Shown here in pieces: positions 7,747 through 15,588 of a stretch of 64,000 nt of DNA. Position 1 is the first letter of the stretch. Every line of letters starts with the position of its first letter. The stretch is from the NCBI RefSeq assembly GCF_048541825.1, contig NZ_CP183332.1, positions 3,782,001-3,846,000 of the forward strand, in the 5' to 3' direction. The stretch comes from Caulobacter sp048541825 (GTDB taxonomy: Bacteria; Pseudomonadota; Alphaproteobacteria; Caulobacterales; Caulobacteraceae). The notes under the pieces were generated by a model. That model made no database searches. It saw nothing but the letters and a program-made list of their open reading frames with translations, and was not told where the DNA came from. The translations under genes and the position numbers were made by a program.

Positions 7747-7756
7747 ACAATATTGT
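7747..7756. promoter_or_regulatory. Palindrome in divergent promoter region
   Basis: Perfect 10-bp palindrome ACAATATTGT, AT-rich in a GC-rich gap between the divergent dienelactone hydrolase and DUF6489 genes. Possible regulator site; no partner can be named. Confidence 0.3.
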
Positions 7757-7778
7757 GCCCTGACCTGAGGGAACCGCC

Positions 7779-8024
7779 ATGAAGATGACCATCGAGATCG
7801 ATTGCTCCCCCGTGGAAGCCCGCGCCTTTCTGGGCCTGCCTGACGTGACGCCGCTGAACGACCATCTGGTCAAGGAAATGCAGACGCGCATGGACGCCAA
7901 TATGGCCATGTTGGCGCCCGAAGAGCTGATGAAGAACTGGATGGCCTTCGGGGCCGGCGCCCAGGATCAATTTCGCAAGCTGATGACGGCGGCAGCGGGC
8001 GCGGCGGTCGGCAAGCGCGACTGA
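7779..8024 (+). CDS. DUF6489 family small protein
   Basis: An 81-residue soluble protein that resembles the DUF6489 family of alphaproteobacteria (CSPVEARAFLGLPDV at residues 9-23, then an amphipathic helix and NWMAFGAGAQDQFRKLM). The function is not known to me. GAGGGA precedes the ATG at normal distance. Its stop overlaps the mnmE start (TGATG), so it is translationally coupled to the tRNA-modification GTPase and heads the mnmE-mnmG-rsmG-parAB block. Confidence 0.85.
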   Translation: MKMTIEIDCSPVEARAFLGLPDVTPLNDHLVKEMQTRMDANMAMLAPEELMKNWMAFGAGAQDQFRKLMTAAAGAAVGKRD

Positions 8025-9367
8025 TGACGGATACGATCTTCGCCCTGGCCACAGCGGCCGGGCGCGCGGCTGTGGCCGTGGTGCGCGTGTCGGGTCCCGG
8101 CACGCGGGACAGTGTGACGGCGCTGGCGGGCAGGGTTCCGCCGCCGCGCCAAGCCGCGCTCCGCCGATTGAAGCATGATGGTGTGGAGCTCGACGAGGCT
8201 CTGGTGCTCTTCTTCCAAGGGCCGGCCAGCTACACCGGCGAAGACGCCGCGGAGTTCCACGTGCATGGCGGCCGGGCCGTGGTCGAGGCCGTGCTGGAAG
8301 CGCTGGGCGCTCTGGGTCTGCGACTGGCTGAGCCCGGCGAATTTACTCGCCGTGCTTTCGAGAACGGCAAGCTCGACCTGGCCCAGGCCGAGGGCGTCGC
8401 CGACTTGATCGACGCCGAGACCGAGGGTCAGCGGCGGCAAGCCCTGGGCCAGATCGGCGGAGCCTTGAGCCAGCGCTATGACCGCTGGCGCGATCTTCTG
8501 GTCCATGCCCTCGCCATGCTTGAGGCGGCTGTCGACTTCCCTGATGAGGACCTGCCGGAGGAGGTCGCGGCCCGCGCCCGGCCCGGACTGGAGACCTTAA
8601 AGGCCGAGATTGACGCGGCGCTGGCGGATGTTTCCCGTGGCCGCCGTGTGCGTGATGGCTATCGCATCGCCCTGGTGGGCGCGCCCAATGCCGGCAAAAG
8701 CACTCTGCTGAACGGCCTGGTCGAGCGCGACGCGGCGATCGTCACCGATACGCCCGGCACAACCCGGGACATCATTGAGGTCCCGTTGGTGCTGGGCGGC
8801 TTCCGCGTGCTGCTGGCCGATACGGCGGGCCTGCGCGAAACGGGCGACGTGATCGAGGCCGAAGGGGTTCGCCGTGCACGGGCCTGGGCGGCCGAAGCCG
8901 ATCTGCGGATCTGGGTGGTTGACGGTTTTCACGTGAAACAGCCCGACGCGGACGGCAGCGATCTCCTGACTTCCGGCGACTGGGCGGTGATCAACAAGAT
9001 CGACATCGCGGATGGGTCTGCCGTGGCGCGAGCCCGGTCTGGTCTTGCCGCCCGGGGCCTGGCAGTGGAGACGCTGAGCGCCCATTCGACGGAGGCGGTG
9101 GATCAACTCAGGGCGAGGCTGATGTCCCACGTGGTGCGCGCGCTCTCGGGATCTGAATTTCCAGCGGCTACGCGGCTGCGCCACGCTGAGCGTTTGCGCG
9201 AGGCGCGAGGCTATCTGGACCGGGCCTTGTCGGATGTGGGCCTGGAGGTGGAGCTTGCCGCCGAGGATGTTCGGCTTGCCGCGCGGGCCCTCGCCAAGAT
9301 CACCGGCAGTATCGGCTCAGAGGATGTTCTGGACCGTGTGTTCTCAAGCTTCTGTATAGGCAAATAG
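8024..9367 (+). CDS. mnmE: tRNA uridine-5-carboxymethylaminomethyl modification GTPase MnmE
   Basis: Works with MnmG to place the cmnm5 group on wobble U34 of tRNAs. The 447-residue protein shows the N-terminal tetrahydrofolate-binding domain (TIFALATAAGRAAVAVVRVSG region), the GTPase motifs G1 GAPNAGKST from residue 219, G3 DTAG and G4 NKID, and the obligatory C-terminal CIGK with the catalytic Cys. A parS site (8925-8940) is embedded in the G domain and is translated as part of FHVK. Translation is coupled to the DUF6489 gene before it. Confidence 0.96.
   Translation: MTDTIFALATAAGRAAVAVVRVSGPGTRDSVTALAGRVPPPRQAALRRLKHDGVELDEALVLFFQGPASYTGEDAAEFHVHGGRAVVEAVLEALGALGLRLAEPGEFTRRAFENGKLDLAQAEGVADLIDAETEGQRRQALGQIGGALSQRYDRWRDLLVHALAMLEAAVDFPDEDLPEEVAARARPGLETLKAEIDAALADVSRGRRVRDGYRIALVGAPNAGKSTLLNGLVERDAAIVTDTPGTTRDIIEVPLVLGGFRVLLADTAGLRETGDVIEAEGVRRARAWAAEADLRIWVVDGFHVKQPDADGSDLLTSGDWAVINKIDIADGSAVARARSGLAARGLAVETLSAHSTEAVDQLRARLMSHVVRALSGSEFPAATRLRHAERLREARGYLDRALSDVGLEVELAAEDVRLAARALAKITGSIGSEDVLDRVFSSFCIGK
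8925..8940. promoter_or_regulatory. parS centromere site inside mnmE
   Basis: Sixteen-mer with CACGTG core, matching TGTTTCACGTGAAACA at 14 of 16 positions, with a perfect right half (CACGTGAAACA). About 4 kb upstream of parB. Confidence 0.75.
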
Positions 9368-9383
9368 AGTTCCACGTGAAACA
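9368..9383. promoter_or_regulatory. parS centromere site after mnmE
   Basis: Begins with the base after the mnmE stop. It matches the parS consensus at 14 of 16 positions (AGTTCCACGTGAAACA). Confidence 0.8.
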
Positions 9384-9391
9384 TGGACAGG

Positions 9392-9400
9392 TTATCCACA
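9392..9400 (+). promoter_or_regulatory. Consensus DnaA box between two parS sites
   Basis: TTATCCACA, the full-strength DnaA box, lying 8 bp after one parS site and 24 bp before the next, in the mnmE-mnmG gap. A DnaA-like TTGACCACA follows at 9403-9411. DnaA binding at the centromere has been reported to help start chromosome segregation in C. crescentus. Confidence 0.8.
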
Positions 9401-9424
9401 GGTTGACCACAGCTGCGCTGTGAG

Positions 9425-9440
9425 TGTTTCACGTGAAACC
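9425..9440. promoter_or_regulatory. parS centromere site before mnmG
   Basis: Best parS match in the window, 15 of 16 positions (TGTTTCACGTGAAACC), 41 bp upstream of the mnmG start. Confidence 0.9.
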
Positions 9441-9481
9441 TCCGGGACTCACGTCGACCTTTTCGCCCGGAGAGGGTATAT

Positions 9482-11389
9482 GTGACTCCAGCGCCCCCGC
9501 CAGACCCGGGGGCGTTCGCATTGAGGCGCGTACCTTTGTCCAACACCTGGGATGTTATTGTCATCGGCGGCGGCCACGCCGGTTGCGAAGCGGCCAGCGC
9601 CGCCGCGCGCACAGGGGCTCGCGCCCTGCTGCTGACCCACAAGCTTGAGACCATAGGCGAGATGTCCTGCAACCCGGCCATTGGTGGCCTGGGCAAGGGG
9701 CACCTGGTCCGCGAGATCGACGCCCTCGACGGCGTCATGGGCCGCATGGCCGACAAGGCCGGCATCCAGTTCCGGATGCTGAACCGCTCCAAGGGCCCCG
9801 CCGTGCGCGGCCCGCGCTCGCAGATCGATCGCCGGCTCTATCGCGAGGCCATGCAGGCCGAGCTTCATGCCACGTGTAACCTCGACATCATCGCCGCCGC
9901 CGCCGAGGACCTGATGGTCGAGGCCGGTAAGGTCGCTGGCGTGATCGACGGGGCAGGGGTCGCTTATCATGCGCCGCGCGTGGTGTTGACCACTGGCACC
10001 TTCCTCAAGGGCCTGATCCATCTGGGCGAGACCCGCACGCCGGCCGGCCGGGTCGGCGACGCGCCCTCGATCGGCCTGTCGGATCGTCTCTATGGCCTCG
10101 ACTTCCACATGGGACGGCTGAAGACCGGTACGCCCGCCCGTCTGGACGGCGCCACTATTGCCTGGGATCGCCTGGAGATGCAGGCGGCCGACGAAGAGCC
10201 CGTGCCGTTCTCCTTCCTAACCGACAGGATCACGGTCCCGCAGATCCAGTGTGGCGTCACCTGGACGACCCCCGAGACCCACCAGATCATCGCCGACCGG
10301 CTGGGCGAATCCGCCGTCTATGGTGGCCGCGCCACGGGGATCGGCCCGCGCTATTGCCCGTCGATCGAGGACAAGGTTGTCCGCTTCGCTGACAAGACCA
10401 GCCACCAGATCTTCCTCGAGCCGGAAGGTCTGGACGACACGACGGTCTATCCGAACGGCATCTCGACCTCGGTTTCCGAAGCGACCCAGCTGATGTTCCT
10501 GCGCACGATCCCCGGCCTGGAGCAGGTTGAGGTCAAGCGCTACGGCTACGCCATCGAATATGACTACGTGGATCCGCGCGAGCTGTTCCCAACCCTCGAG
10601 ACCAAGCGCCTGCCGGGTCTATATCTGGCCGGCCAGATCAACGGCACCACAGGGTATGAAGAGGCCGGGGCCCAGGGCCTGGTCGCCGGCCTCAATGCCG
10701 CTCTGGCCGCGCAGGGCCGCGAGTCCGCGGTGTTCGCGCGGGACGAGGCCTATATCGGCGTGATGATCGATGACCTCGTCACCCGTGGCGTCACCGAGCC
10801 CTATCGCATGTTCACCAGCCGGGCAGAGTTCCGCCTGACCCTGCGCGCCGACAATGCCGACCAGCGCCTGACCGACCGGGGCCTCGCCCTGGGCGTGGTC
10901 GGGCCGGTGCGCGCGGAGGCCTGGGCCGCCAAGAAGACCAAGCTCGAGACGGCCCGCGCCTTTGCCCGGTGTGTCTCTTTGACCCCGCCCGAAGCGCTGA
11001 AGGCCGGCTTCAAGGTCAAGGAAGACGGTGAGCGCCGCAACATCTTCGCCATGCTGGCCTATCCCGAGGTGACCCTGGATCGTCTGGCCGAGGTGTGGCC
11101 CGAGGTTTCCACGTGGAACATGGCGGTGCGCGAGCAGATCGAGATCGAGGCGGCCTATGCCGGCTATCTCGACCGCCAGCGCGCCGACGCCGAGTCCTTC
11201 CGCAAGGAAGAGGATCTGCGCCTGCCGGTCGACCTCGACTATCTGGCCGTTGGCAGTCTCTCCAATGAGGTCCGCGAGAAACTGGCCCGGGTGAAACCCC
11301 TGACCCTGGGCCAGGCCGCCCGTATCGAAGGTGTGACGCCCGGCGCGCTGACGGCGCTGCTGGCCCACGTGCGTCGCCATGCAGCCTGA
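9482..11389 (+). CDS. mnmG: tRNA uridine-5-carboxymethylaminomethyl modification enzyme MnmG
   Basis: FAD- and NADH-dependent partner of MnmE in wobble uridine modification. The dinucleotide-binding motif VIGGGHAGCEAA starts near residue 22; MSCNPAIGG, KGPAVRGPRSQID and GLYLAGQINGTTGYEEA are family signatures. At 635 residues it has normal length. No ATG exists near the N-terminus; GTG 9482 is chosen because GGAGAGGG lies 5 bases upstream. Its end overlaps rsmG by 11 bases. A parS-like site lies in its 3' third (11105-11120). Confidence 0.95.
   Translation: MTPAPPPDPGAFALRRVPLSNTWDVIVIGGGHAGCEAASAAARTGARALLLTHKLETIGEMSCNPAIGGLGKGHLVREIDALDGVMGRMADKAGIQFRMLNRSKGPAVRGPRSQIDRRLYREAMQAELHATCNLDIIAAAAEDLMVEAGKVAGVIDGAGVAYHAPRVVLTTGTFLKGLIHLGETRTPAGRVGDAPSIGLSDRLYGLDFHMGRLKTGTPARLDGATIAWDRLEMQAADEEPVPFSFLTDRITVPQIQCGVTWTTPETHQIIADRLGESAVYGGRATGIGPRYCPSIEDKVVRFADKTSHQIFLEPEGLDDTTVYPNGISTSVSEATQLMFLRTIPGLEQVEVKRYGYAIEYDYVDPRELFPTLETKRLPGLYLAGQINGTTGYEEAGAQGLVAGLNAALAAQGRESAVFARDEAYIGVMIDDLVTRGVTEPYRMFTSRAEFRLTLRADNADQRLTDRGLALGVVGPVRAEAWAAKKTKLETARAFARCVSLTPPEALKAGFKVKEDGERRNIFAMLAYPEVTLDRLAEVWPEVSTWNMAVREQIEIEAAYAGYLDRQRADAESFRKEEDLRLPVDLDYLAVGSLSNEVREKLARVKPLTLGQAARIEGVTPGALTALLAHVRRHAA
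11105..11120. promoter_or_regulatory. Weak parS-like site inside mnmG
   Basis: CACGTG core with a good right half (CACGTGGAACA) and a poor left half; 12 of 16 positions match the consensus. It is the parS-like site closest to parA. Confidence 0.45.
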
Positions 11390-12041
11390 GCCCGTTTTGA
11401 CCCCCGACGCCGTGGCCGAACCCGTTCTGGACGCGGCCGGCTATCAGGCCCTGACCGGCGTCACCGACAGCCAGCTGGCGGATCTGGCCCGCTATCAGGA
11501 TCTGCTGGTCGACTGGAACGCGGTGATGAACCTGGTGGGCCCAGCGACCATCGCCACCTACTGGACGCGCCACGTGCTCGACAGCTCCCAGCTGCTGGAG
11601 ATGGCTCCGGGCGCAAAGATCTGGGCAGACCTCGGCGCTGGCGCCGGTCTGCCCGGTATCGTTCTGGCCATACTTCTGAAAGACACCCCGGGCGCCAAGG
11701 TCCACCTGGTCGAGAGCATGGCCAAGCGGTGCCGGTTCCTGACCGAAGTCGTTTCGGCCCTCGACCTGCCGGCCCAGGTGCACAACGCCCGGGCCGAAGA
11801 GCTCAATCTCAAGGTCGAGGTGGTCACCGCCCGCGCCTGCGCGCCCATGACCAAACTCCTGGGCTTTTCCTGGCCCTATCTGCACAGAGGCGCGCTTGGC
11901 CTGTTCCTGAAGGGACAGGATGTGGCAAGCGAGCTTGCCGAAGCCGAGAATGCTTGGACTTTCGAGGCCGAGCTGCGACCCAGCCAAAGCGACCCTCGCG
12001 GTCGCATCGTTCAAGTAAAGAGGCTTTCCCGTGTCCGCTAA
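11379..12041 (+). CDS. rsmG: 16S rRNA (guanine-527-N7)-methyltransferase RsmG
   Basis: SAM-dependent methyltransferase that modifies G527 of 16S rRNA. The 220-residue protein has NLVGP, the RHVLDS segment, the SAM-binding loop DLGAGAGLPGIVLA and the ARACAPM motif of the GidB family. It overlaps mnmG by 11 bases at its start and parA by 11 bases at its end, so it is embedded in the mnmG-rsmG-parA-parB operon common to many bacteria. Confidence 0.95.
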   Translation: MQPEPVLTPDAVAEPVLDAAGYQALTGVTDSQLADLARYQDLLVDWNAVMNLVGPATIATYWTRHVLDSSQLLEMAPGAKIWADLGAGAGLPGIVLAILLKDTPGAKVHLVESMAKRCRFLTEVVSALDLPAQVHNARAEELNLKVEVVTARACAPMTKLLGFSWPYLHRGALGLFLKGQDVASELAEAENAWTFEAELRPSQSDPRGRIVQVKRLSRVR

Positions 12042-12843
12042 GCCACTCCAGCCGCTCCGCGTCCTCGCCATCGCCAACCAGAAGGGCGGGGTGGGCAAGA
12101 CGACGACGGCCATCAATCTGGGCACCGCCCTGGCGGCCTGTGGCGAACGCGTGCTGCTGATCGACGCCGATCCGCAGGGCAACTGCTCGACGGGCCTGGG
12201 CATCACCCGCCAGCAGCGCCGGACGACCCTGTATGACGTGCTGATGGGCGAATCGCCGGTGATTGACGCCGCCGTGGCCACCAGTCTCCCGGGCCTGGAC
12301 GTCGTACCAGCCGACGCCGACCTGTCAGGGGTCGAACTGGAGCTGGGACAGGTGGCGCGCCGGTCCTACCGTCTGCGCGACGCCCTTGAGCCCCTGCGGG
12401 CCAATGGCCCCTATACCTATGTGCTGATCGACTGTCCGCCGTCGCTGAACGTGCTGACCGTCAACGCCATGACCGCCGCCGACGCCGTGTTCGTGCCGCT
12501 GCAGTGCGAGTTCTTCGCCCTGGAAGGCCTGACCCAGCTGATCCGCACCATCGAGCGGGTGCGCGGCAGCCTCAATCCAAACCTGGAGATCCAGGGCGTG
12601 GTCCTGACCATGTACGACAAGCGCAACAGCCTGTCTGAGCAGGTGGCCAGAGATGTCCGCGCCCACTTTGGCGACAAGGTCTATGACGCGGTCATCCCGC
12701 GCAATGTGCGGGTGTCGGAGGCGCCGTCGTTCGGCAAGCCCGTCCTGCTCTACGATCTGAAATGCGCGGGCAGCCAGGCCTATCTGAAGCTGGCCCGTGA
12801 AGTGATCAGCCGCGAACGCGCCCGTCTGTCCCACGCCGCCTAA
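12031..12843 (+). CDS. parA: Chromosome partitioning ATPase ParA
   Basis: Deviant Walker ATPase that forms a DNA-bound gradient and pulls the ParB-parS complex toward the new cell pole. In 270 residues it shows KGGVGKTT at 18-25 with the signature Lys of the deviant loop, LIDADPQGN around 43-51, and Walker B YVLIDCPPS. It closely resembles the C. crescentus protein as I remember it. Start is GTG inside the end of rsmG. The gap to the parB start is 63 bases. The cytoplasmic gene pair is essential in Caulobacter. Confidence 0.97.
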   Translation: MSAKPLQPLRVLAIANQKGGVGKTTTAINLGTALAACGERVLLIDADPQGNCSTGLGITRQQRRTTLYDVLMGESPVIDAAVATSLPGLDVVPADADLSGVELELGQVARRSYRLRDALEPLRANGPYTYVLIDCPPSLNVLTVNAMTAADAVFVPLQCEFFALEGLTQLIRTIERVRGSLNPNLEIQGVVLTMYDKRNSLSEQVARDVRAHFGDKVYDAVIPRNVRVSEAPSFGKPVLLYDLKCAGSQAYLKLAREVISRERARLSHAA

Positions 12844-12906
12844 ACCGAAATATCAGTCGTCGATACGAGCTTGAAGATGGAGTCCGTTGTGGTGGGAGAG
12901 CCGGGT

Positions 12907-13791
12907 ATGGCCGAAGGGCGTAGGGGTTTGGGTCGCGGTCTGTCCGCCCTGCTGGGTGAGGTCGACTCCGCGCCGGCCCAGGCGCCGGGCGAACGGCTGG
13001 GCGGGGCCAACGAGGCCCCCATCGAGCTGCTGCGCCGCAATCCCGATCAGCCGCGCCGCACTTTCCGTGAGGACGATCTGGTCGAGCTGTCCAATTCGAT
13101 CCGCGAGAAGGGCATCCTGCAGCCGATCCTGGTCCGTCCGGCGCCGGGCGCCGCTGGGGAATATCAGATCGTCGCCGGCGAGCGCCGCTGGCGTGCGGCC
13201 CAGCGGGCCGGCCTGCGCAGCGTGCCGATCCTGGTTCGCGAGCTGGATGACCTTGCCGTCCTCGAGATCGGCATCATCGAGAACGTCCAGCGCTCGGACC
13301 TCAATATCCTGGAAGAAGCGCTGTCCTATCGCATGCTGATGGACAAGTTCGACCGCACCCAGGAAAACATCGCCCAGACCATCGGCAAGAGCCGCAGCCA
13401 TGTCGCCAACACCATGCGACTGCTGGCCCTGCCCGACGAAGTGCAGGAACATCTGGTCAGCGGCGAGCTGTCAGCCGGTCACGCCCGCGCCATCGCCGCC
13501 GCCGAGGACCCCGCCGCCCTGGCGCGCGAGATCATCGGCAAGGGTCTGTCGGTACGCGACACCGAAGCCCTGGCCCGCAAAACGCCTGATGGCCGTTCGT
13601 CCAAGAACAAGGGCGGCCGCCCAGCCAGGGTCAAGGACACCGACACCCAGGCCCTGGAATCCGACCTGTCATCGGTGCTGGGTCTCAATGTCGTCATCGA
13701 CCACCGCGACGGCGCCGGCCAACTGACCATCAGCTATACGACGCTCGAGCAGCTGGACGACCTCTGCAATCGGCTGACGCGCGGGGTCTAA
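12907..13791 (+). CDS. parB: Chromosome partitioning protein ParB (parS-binding CTPase)
   Basis: Binds parS, closes into a DNA clamp on CTP binding and spreads. Residues 7-17 (GLGRGLSALLG) form the ParA-contact segment; the CTP-binding motif GERRWRA is at 91-97 and ENVQR at 125-129; the helix-turn-helix for parS lies at about 151-172; the C-terminal dimer domain ends the 294-residue chain. ATG 12907 is preferred over the upstream ATG 12871 because GGGAGAG lies just before it and the family begins at MAEGRRGLGRG. Followed by an intrinsic terminator. Confidence 0.97.
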   Translation: MAEGRRGLGRGLSALLGEVDSAPAQAPGERLGGANEAPIELLRRNPDQPRRTFREDDLVELSNSIREKGILQPILVRPAPGAAGEYQIVAGERRWRAAQRAGLRSVPILVRELDDLAVLEIGIIENVQRSDLNILEEALSYRMLMDKFDRTQENIAQTIGKSRSHVANTMRLLALPDEVQEHLVSGELSAGHARAIAAAEDPAALAREIIGKGLSVRDTEALARKTPDGRSSKNKGGRPARVKDTDTQALESDLSSVLGLNVVIDHRDGAGQLTISYTTLEQLDDLCNRLTRGV

Positions 13792-13860
13792 CCGACTGCA
13801 CGCAATGCGATTTCGAAGGGTGTGGACTCACGCTTTTTGAACGGCCTCTGTCGCGCACAG

Positions 13861-13898
13861 AACGGCGCCTTTCCGTACTCAGGGAGGCGCCGTTTTCG
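13861..13898 (+). terminator. Intrinsic terminator after parB
   Basis: Inverted repeat AACGGCGCCT / AGGCGCCGTT (13861-13870 and 13885-13894) with a 14-base loop and a short T run. It ends the mnmE-parB block. The remaining gap to holA at 13899-14004 shows no further feature. Confidence 0.8.
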
Positions 13899-14004
13899 TG
13901 AGAGGAAGGCGAATTTGGCGATAATCCGTGTAAGGCCCTGTTCTGGAAGGCTTTCCGGAAAGCCGTCCACAGGCGCGCAAATGGCCCTTTTTCGGGGTTT
14001 TGGC

Positions 14005-15057
14005 CTAAAGTCCCAGCCGTCGCGCGCGGCCGGCGATCATCAGGGCCAGGCGCTCGGAAATCAGCTGGTCAGGCGAGCCGGAGGTCTTGCAGGCCCGGTC
14101 GGCATTGAGGATTTCGCCCTGGATGTCGAGCAGCAGTTCCAGGGTCCAGGCGCGGGCCTGACGCAGAAACTCGCGTTCCTGTTTCCAGAACACGCCGGAG
14201 GCCTTGGCGGCGGCGGTCAGGTCGATACCGTTCTTGTGCAGGGTCAGGGTGCGACGCAGACGGCCCAGGTGATAGCCCATGGCTCGCACCGCCGCCGGTC
14301 CGCCTTCGCCTTCCGCCGCGGCGCGACGCAGGCCGGCCTGGGCCGCGCCGAGGCGGCCGCCGAAGGCGTCGATGGCGGCGTCGCCCAGCGAGGCCTCGGG
14401 CTCGACCCCCAGAAAGTCCGTCAGGTCCGCCGCCGTGGCGTTGACGCCGCTGCCAGGGCCCAGGAACAGGATCAGGCGCTCGATCTCCATCCGCGCCACG
14501 CCGCGTTCCTTGGGCAGTCGTGAAACAAACAGGTCGAGGGCTTCGCTGTTGAGGCTGACCTTGTCCTTGGCCAGGGTCTCCCGCGTCATGCGGGCCATAT
14601 CGCCGGCTTCATCCTCGTAGCAGGGGATGACGGCGCAGCCGCTGGCCTTCTCGCCGACCTTGCGCAAGGTCGAGTCGCGGCCCAGGGCCCCGGCTTCGAC
14701 GATGAACAGGGCTTCGGGATTGAGCTGGCCGTCGACATGGCGGGTCAGGGCTTCGGCCGTTGCCTTGTCGGGCCCGGCCTTTTCGCCGGTCAGGCGCAGG
14801 CGCACCAGGCGCCGGCCACCCATCATCGACAGGGCGGAAAGCTCTTCCTCCAGCTTGCCGGGATGGGACTCGACGTCGCTTTCGGTCAGCTGGGCGGTGT
14901 CGAAGGGATCATCGGGCCGCGCGAACAGGCGCTTGGCCAGCTGGTCGGCGCGATCGCGCACGACGCCGCGATCCTTGCCATAGATCACGACGGCGCGGAT
15001 CTCCGGGGCCGGATCCTTCAGGAAGCGTTCGACGTCCGGCCGCTTGGACAGGATCAT
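14005..15057 (-). CDS. holA: DNA polymerase III subunit delta
   Basis: Clamp-loader subunit that opens the beta sliding clamp. The 350-residue protein shows the HolA pattern: KRPDVERFL at the start, VVIYGKDRGVVRDRA, DPFDTAQLTESD, and the middle AAA+-like domain without an intact P-loop, then a helical C-terminal domain ending in the ISERLALMIAG segment. Third gene of the leftward leuS-lptE-holA operon, an arrangement also common in other proteobacteria. The stop lies about 210 bp from the convergent parB. Confidence 0.94.
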   Translation of the reverse strand: MILSKRPDVERFLKDPAPEIRAVVIYGKDRGVVRDRADQLAKRLFARPDDPFDTAQLTESDVESHPGKLEEELSALSMMGGRRLVRLRLTGEKAGPDKATAEALTRHVDGQLNPEALFIVEAGALGRDSTLRKVGEKASGCAVIPCYEDEAGDMARMTRETLAKDKVSLNSEALDLFVSRLPKERGVARMEIERLILFLGPGSGVNATAADLTDFLGVEPEASLGDAAIDAFGGRLGAAQAGLRRAAAEGEGGPAAVRAMGYHLGRLRRTLTLHKNGIDLTAAAKASGVFWKQEREFLRQARAWTLELLLDIQGEILNADRACKTSGSPDQLISERLALMIAGRARRLGL

Positions 15058-15081
15058 GGCGTCAGGCCTTCAGCAGCAGCG

Positions 15082-15585
15082 TCAGGTCTTGGCCTTGCGG
15101 CCGCCGGCCATCCAGGCGGCCAGATCCAGCTGGATGTTGCGGGCCACCTCGGCGGCGGCGCGTTCCTGGCCGTCGTTCTGGGCGGCGATGGCGGAATAGG
15201 GCTGGTCGGCCGAGTCGTAGGTCACGGCGGCCTCGCTGCGGCCCTTGCGGACCTCGGCGCCGGTCTTGCCGTCGAGCAGGCGCCAGTTGACCACCATCCG
15301 CAGCTCGTAGCGGTTGGCGACATTGTCGACCCGCACGCCGCGCGCATAGCGCTGCTCGTTGATCGCCAGGGTCAGGCGGTAGGCGGCAGGCGCGTCGACC
15401 GCGTGAACGAAGGCGTCATCCAGCTGCTCGCGCAGCAGGAAACCGGCCCGGCCATCGGGGGCGACCGTCTCGATCGAGGCCAAGCCCGGCGTGACGCCCG
15501 GCGTCGCGTACAGCGGCGTGAAGCCGCAGGCCGAGAGGCCGAGGGTGGAGACGGCGAGCGCGCCAACCAGGAAAATGCGTTTCAT
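15082..15585 (-). CDS. lptE: LPS assembly lipoprotein LptE
   Basis: Outer-membrane lipoprotein that plugs the LptD barrel and helps place lipopolysaccharide in the outer leaflet. A signal peptide with lipobox LSAC puts the lipidated Cys at residue 20, and GFTPLY right after it is the family hallmark. The chain is 167 residues. It lies 3 bases from leuS and 24 bases from holA in one leftward operon, the same context as LptE (RlpB) in many proteobacteria. Confidence 0.93.
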   Translation of the reverse strand: MKRIFLVGALAVSTLGLSACGFTPLYATPGVTPGLASIETVAPDGRAGFLLREQLDDAFVHAVDAPAAYRLTLAINEQRYARGVRVDNVANRYELRMVVNWRLLDGKTGAEVRKGRSEAAVTYDSADQPYSAIAAQNDGQERAAAEVARNIQLDLAAWMAGGRKAKT

Positions 15586-15588
15586 CGG

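Noticed and set aside
9121..9140. CACGTG-containing sequence in mnmE as another parS site
   Set aside because: Only about 10 of 16 consensus positions match; flanks are unlike parS. CACGTG also occurs by chance in several other genes here.
13822..14523. Long + strand open frame after parB
   Set aside because: It runs through the parB terminator and the antisense of holA; its Gly/Gln/Ala-rich product is typical of GC-rich shadow frames.
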